From contig JAWXBR010000017.1 of the NCBI GenBank assembly GCA_034440235.1, positions 1 through 64,000 of the forward strand: DNA of 64,000 nucleotides, read 5' to 3'. This DNA comes from JAWXBR01 sp034440235 (GTDB lineage: Bacteria > Bacteroidota > Ignavibacteria > Kapaibacteriales > Kapaibacteriaceae). Shown here one piece after another: positions 62,123-64,000 of the stretch. The translations under genes and the position numbers were made by a program. How positions within the stretch are numbered: the stretch's first letter is position 1; every line of letters begins with the position of its first letter. The notes under the pieces were generated by a model, which saw only the letters and a program-made list of their open reading frames with translations, had not been told where the DNA came from and did no database searches.

Positions 62123-62601
62123 TGCCCAGACCCCTTACAACCGTGAACGAACGGCTCGTTGAAACGCTCGCAAAACATCACCTTACGACCAAGGAAATTG
62201 CCTACGTCATCGGCTGTTCGGTTACGACGTTGAACCATCGTTTCCGTTCAACTATTGACCGTGGAAGGGCTTTGGCGGTCGTAAACCTACGAGAGATGCA
62301 ATGGAAATCAGCGATGCGGGGCAACGTCCGTATGCTCATACACTTAGGAAAGCATACGTTAGGGCAGACAGAACAGGGCTTGCGGACTCGCACCGACTAC
62401 GCTAGTACCATTGGCGACTCGGAGGGCATCGTGCTGGATCGGAGGCGACAACGAACCGACAAACCGGACAACGAAGCGGACGAAATGACAGTTGCACCCC
62501 TACCGACAGAACCGGAAGCACCGCACAAAACCCCGCAAATACTGCCTTTTGTTACATGGGAAACAGAGGAATACGAGCCAATGGTTGCCAATTTTAAGTA
62601 A
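62122..62601 (+). CDS. TerS-like HTH protein
   Basis: A 159-residue protein. An N-terminal HTH (LTTKEIAYVIGCSVTTLNHRF) is followed by DRGRALAVVNLREMQWKSAM and GNVRMLIHLGKHTLGQTEQG. This matches the form of a family of phage small-terminase-like proteins (RG-A, GNxxMLIxLGKxxLGQ). In satellites such a protein can redirect the helper phage's packaging. The C-terminal ~65 residues are Thr/Pro/Glu-rich and unlike the family. It overlaps the RepA-like stop (TAATG). Confidence 0.72.
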   Translation: MPRPLTTVNERLVETLAKHHLTTKEIAYVIGCSVTTLNHRFRSTIDRGRALAVVNLREMQWKSAMRGNVRMLIHLGKHTLGQTEQGLRTRTDYASTIGDSEGIVLDRRRQRTDKPDNEADEMTVAPLPTEPEAPHKTPQILPFVTWETEEYEPMVANFK

Positions 62602-62809
62602 GTGGTTATATTCTATACACTTACGTTTTTTGCACCTGTTAAATAACGTATGTTATGTAAACTAGAAACGAGATTCATTGCTTAATGGCGGGTTGCTCAC
62701 AATTAGGTCAAGTCCTGAACAAGCCCGCCAAAAAAAGTATCGAGTTTTTCATATCATTCTAACTTGCATTGTGCTAGTCCCCGTTTGTTCGTAGCGGGAC
62801 TCGTGATTG
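62602..62809. other. Non-coding stretch in the island
   Basis: No gene seen. A long imperfect hairpin arm pair, TGGCGGGTTG and CAAGCCCGCCA, lies near 62684-62734. AT-rich sequence after the TerS-like stop could hold its terminator or a replication site. Confidence 0.4.
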
Positions 62810-62959
62810 TCAGTTGATAGAAAAGTTTGTGAGTTGTGCAGTCGATGATAGAACTTGAGGCAACGATATGTTGTTCTTCCGTAAGTACTCAGCAGGCGAT
62901 ACGTAGCCGACCCCGCTGTGAATGCGTTTGTGATTGTAGAACTGCACCCATCGTGTGAA
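62810..62959 (-). pseudogene. IS3-family transposase remnant (C-terminus)
   Basis: The minus strand encodes FTRWVQFYNHKRIHSGVGY then VSPAEYLRKN and 23 more codons to a TGA (62810-62812). This is the C-terminal end of IS3-type OrfB transposases (YNxxRxHSxLGYxSPxEY). The rest of the gene is absent; it is cut off at the end of the TM2-type gene. A decayed insertion in the island. Confidence 0.8.
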
Positions 62960-62961
62960 AA

Positions 62962-63258
62962 TTATGCTGTTCCAAGAATAATATTCCGTGCCGTCTCAAG
63001 ATTAGCCTCTTTTGCCCTAGCGTTAGCACGGACAATTTCGATAACCCACCAGATCATTAATCCGCCGCCAGTCACGATATAGAGTAACCACATACCGATC
63101 TTACCGAAATAGAGGAATGGGAGACCAAAGATTGCCAAAACAAGCGCAACGGTTCCGCTCTTTTTCTTGCTAGACCATTGCTGGTATACCATACCTTGTT
63201 TTTCAGGCGTCAACTTGTTGAAGTGTGGCATTACTTCCATTGGTAAATCTGTATACAT
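62962..63258 (-). CDS. TM2-like small membrane protein
   Basis: A 98-residue protein on the strand opposite to the island's other genes. Start is chosen at ATG 63258 behind GAGGGTGAG; the frame is open 11 codons further. After a helical N-terminus, GTVALVLAIFGLPFLYFGK and a second helix ending GGGLMIWWVIEIV match the two-helix TM2 pattern (FYLGK...GGxxIWWxID). Function unknown. Its lone, reversed position suggests cargo expressed from the integrated state. Confidence 0.7.
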   Translation of the reverse strand: MYTDLPMEVMPHFNKLTPEKQGMVYQQWSSKKKSGTVALVLAIFGLPFLYFGKIGMWLLYIVTGGGLMIWWVIEIVRANARAKEANLETARNIILGTA

Positions 63259-63463
63259 ATACTCACCCTCGTTGTGGTTGGAAGACTGCATTCTGCAAGT
63301 CTCGAAAATCCTAACGAGAGCAAACTAGCAATTTGAAGCGCGTTTTGAAATAGCCAGTAGTTGGTATTTCCTCCGCTGTCAGAGTGCAACCATCTGAGTA
63401 GTTGCCCTTACTTTGTTGCCCTTACTTCCGACGCAACGTGTAAACAGGCGCTTTCGAGCGGTC
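63259..63463. other. Non-coding right end of the island
   Basis: No gene seen. Holds the likely TM2-type promoter region and two candidate integrase arm sites before attR. Confidence 0.5.
63403..63426 (+). repeat. Two TGCCCTTACT sites near attR
   Basis: Exact decamers at 63403 and 63417, matching those near attL. Confidence 0.6.
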
Positions 63464-63496
63464 GTTCAAGTCCCCTTCTCCGCACACAGTAGTTTT
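63464..63496 (+). repeat. attR: 33-bp direct repeat
   Basis: Identical to 57782-57814, but only the T-arm and acceptor 3' part of the tRNA is present here. Confidence 0.93.
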
Positions 63497-63534
63497 TACG
63501 GGTTTCTAGGTAATGGGTTAAAGTCTTACGAATC

Positions 63535-63570
63535 AAGGCCTTGCGTCAAATAGGATGCAGGGCCTTTTTT
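63535..63570 (+). terminator. Terminator-like hairpin after attR
   Basis: AAGGCC (63535-63540) and GGCCTT (63561-63566) with TTGC/GCAG extension and a T-run. It was probably the tRNA-Leu terminator before the insertion. Confidence 0.6.
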
Positions 63571-63636
63571 CATACATTTTACCCCTATTAGTCTATCTGG
63601 CCTATCTTCCCATGATTTGCGCAAACAGGAGCTTCG

Positions 63637-64000
63637 ATGAAAACACTATTGGTGCTGCTAATGTGCTGTCTGACGATGCAAGCACAGAATGAAGTCGAAT
63701 TTTTGACTACGAGGCTACCGTTCTACACCAACACCCCGTGTGAGATGATGCTGGCCCCTTGGGGAGCAACGACACAAGAAGTGATGAAACGGGCGAAGAA
63801 GGCTAGGTTGACCTTTGTGAGCAAGGAGCACCACGATAGTACCACCTCACTGACCTATCGCAAAGGAAGGCTTGTTGTGGGTTTTGAGATTGATGACAAA
63901 AAAGGCTACTGGATTGTGGGGGCTTCGTTGAAGGCTCTGGATGCAGAAGACGCACAAATACTGGTAGACCTAGCGTCACAGTACCTACAGGTTGCGTATG
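63637..64000 (+). CDS. Exported protein of unknown function (3' end outside window)
   Basis: An open frame from ATG 63637, behind AGGAG, to the window end (121 codons seen). It starts with a signal peptide (KTLLVLLMCCLTMQAQ) followed by a mature region (NEVEFLTTRLPFYTNTPCEM) with strands and a Thr/Lys-rich stretch. Family not recognised. It is the first chromosomal gene after the island. Confidence 0.7.
   Translation, partial: MKTLLVLLMCCLTMQAQNEVEFLTTRLPFYTNTPCEMMLAPWGATTQEVMKRAKKARLTFVSKEHHDSTTSLTYRKGRLVVGFEIDDKKGYWIVGASLKALDAEDAQILVDLASQYLQVAY

Larger units (their letters stand above)
57782..63496 (+). mobile_element. Integrated island in tRNA-Leu, phage-satellite-like
   Basis: A 5.7-kb segment bounded by a perfect 33-bp direct repeat (57782-57814 and 63464-63496) that includes the tRNA-Leu 3' end. 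Cargo: tyrosine integrase, an unknown protein, excisionase-like HTH, a small helical protein, RepA-like AAA ATPase, TerS-like HTH protein, IS3 remnant and TM2-type protein. There are no capsid, portal, tail or conjugation genes. Integrase, excisionase, replication and TerS homologue together resemble a PICI-type satellite. This is inferred from gene content. Confidence 0.75.

Noticed and set aside
63464..63496. Second tRNA-Leu at the right end of the island
   Set aside because: Only the 3' third of the tRNA is present; there is no anticodon arm upstream, so it is an att copy, not a gene.

Overview
The window reads as the chromosome of a Gram-negative FCB-group bacterium (Bacteroidota/Chlorobiota side, possibly Kapabacteria-like; this placement is inferred). 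Three secreted proteins end in C-terminal domains resembling the type IX secretion sorting signal. Several promoters fit the Bacteroidota -7 element TAnnTTTG, and the island integrase has the Bacteroidota arm-domain layout. Almost all of the window is core genome.

Layout. 0-1.2 kb: the end of an IS21-like element abutting a 5'-truncated DUF4143 ATPase gene. 1.3-4.3 kb: a small outer-membrane-type protein and a PQQ-like beta-propeller protein. 4.3-14.8 kb (minus strand): cytochrome c, separate 2-oxoacid dehydrogenase E1 alpha and E1 beta, a small protein, four glycosyltransferases (two GT9 heptosyltransferase-like, one GT4, one other GT-B), aspS and a DUF1460 protein. 14.8-18.5 kb: a large T9SS-type protein with two C39-like domains and a small beta-barrel protein. 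18.5-22.6 kb (minus): a fused E1 alpha/beta, gmk, yicC. 22.6-31.1 kb (plus): PNP, lipoprotein, ribD, TPR protein, Gly/Asp solenoid plus HEAT protein, NFACT protein. 31-43.3 kb: speA, fur-type regulator, topA, Ig-like surface protein, glnN-type glutamine synthetase with its Lrp regulator, mtgA, rluD, lspA. 43.3-49.3 kb (minus): a TraR/DksA zinc-finger ORF, an H1-like Lys/Ala ORF, ileS, a histidine kinase. 49.3-57.6 kb (plus): murI, two oligopeptide-type ABC permeases, holA, an NTF2-like protein, a PHP phosphoesterase, ribH and a PorZ-like propeller protein.

57.7-63.5 kb is an integrated island. It begins in the 3' end of tRNA-Leu(GAG), is flanked by a 33-bp direct repeat, and carries a tyrosine integrase, an excisionase-like HTH, an AAA ATPase of RepA type, a terminase-small-subunit-like HTH protein, a TM2-type membrane protein and a remnant of an IS3 transposase. 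The gene set resembles a minimal phage satellite (PICI-like).

The most unusual pattern is at gene junctions. Inside operons, small tandem duplications have repeatedly copied the ribosome-binding-site/start-codon zone. The copies form chains of 5-17-codon minicistrons, and the stop of each usually overlaps the next start as ATGA. The clearest are upstream of yicC (20-bp units) and of the second permease gene (29-bp units); others precede a GT4 gene, a GT-B gene, gmk, holA, an NTF2-like gene and the PHP gene. A second strong observation is an A10 run that ends an H1-like Lys/Ala ORF exactly where a one-base slip would fuse it to the start-less TraR/DksA ORF downstream. The word AAGGGGC/GCCCCTT also looks strongly over-represented, and several conserved enzymes carry in-frame 15- or 18-bp tandem repeats.
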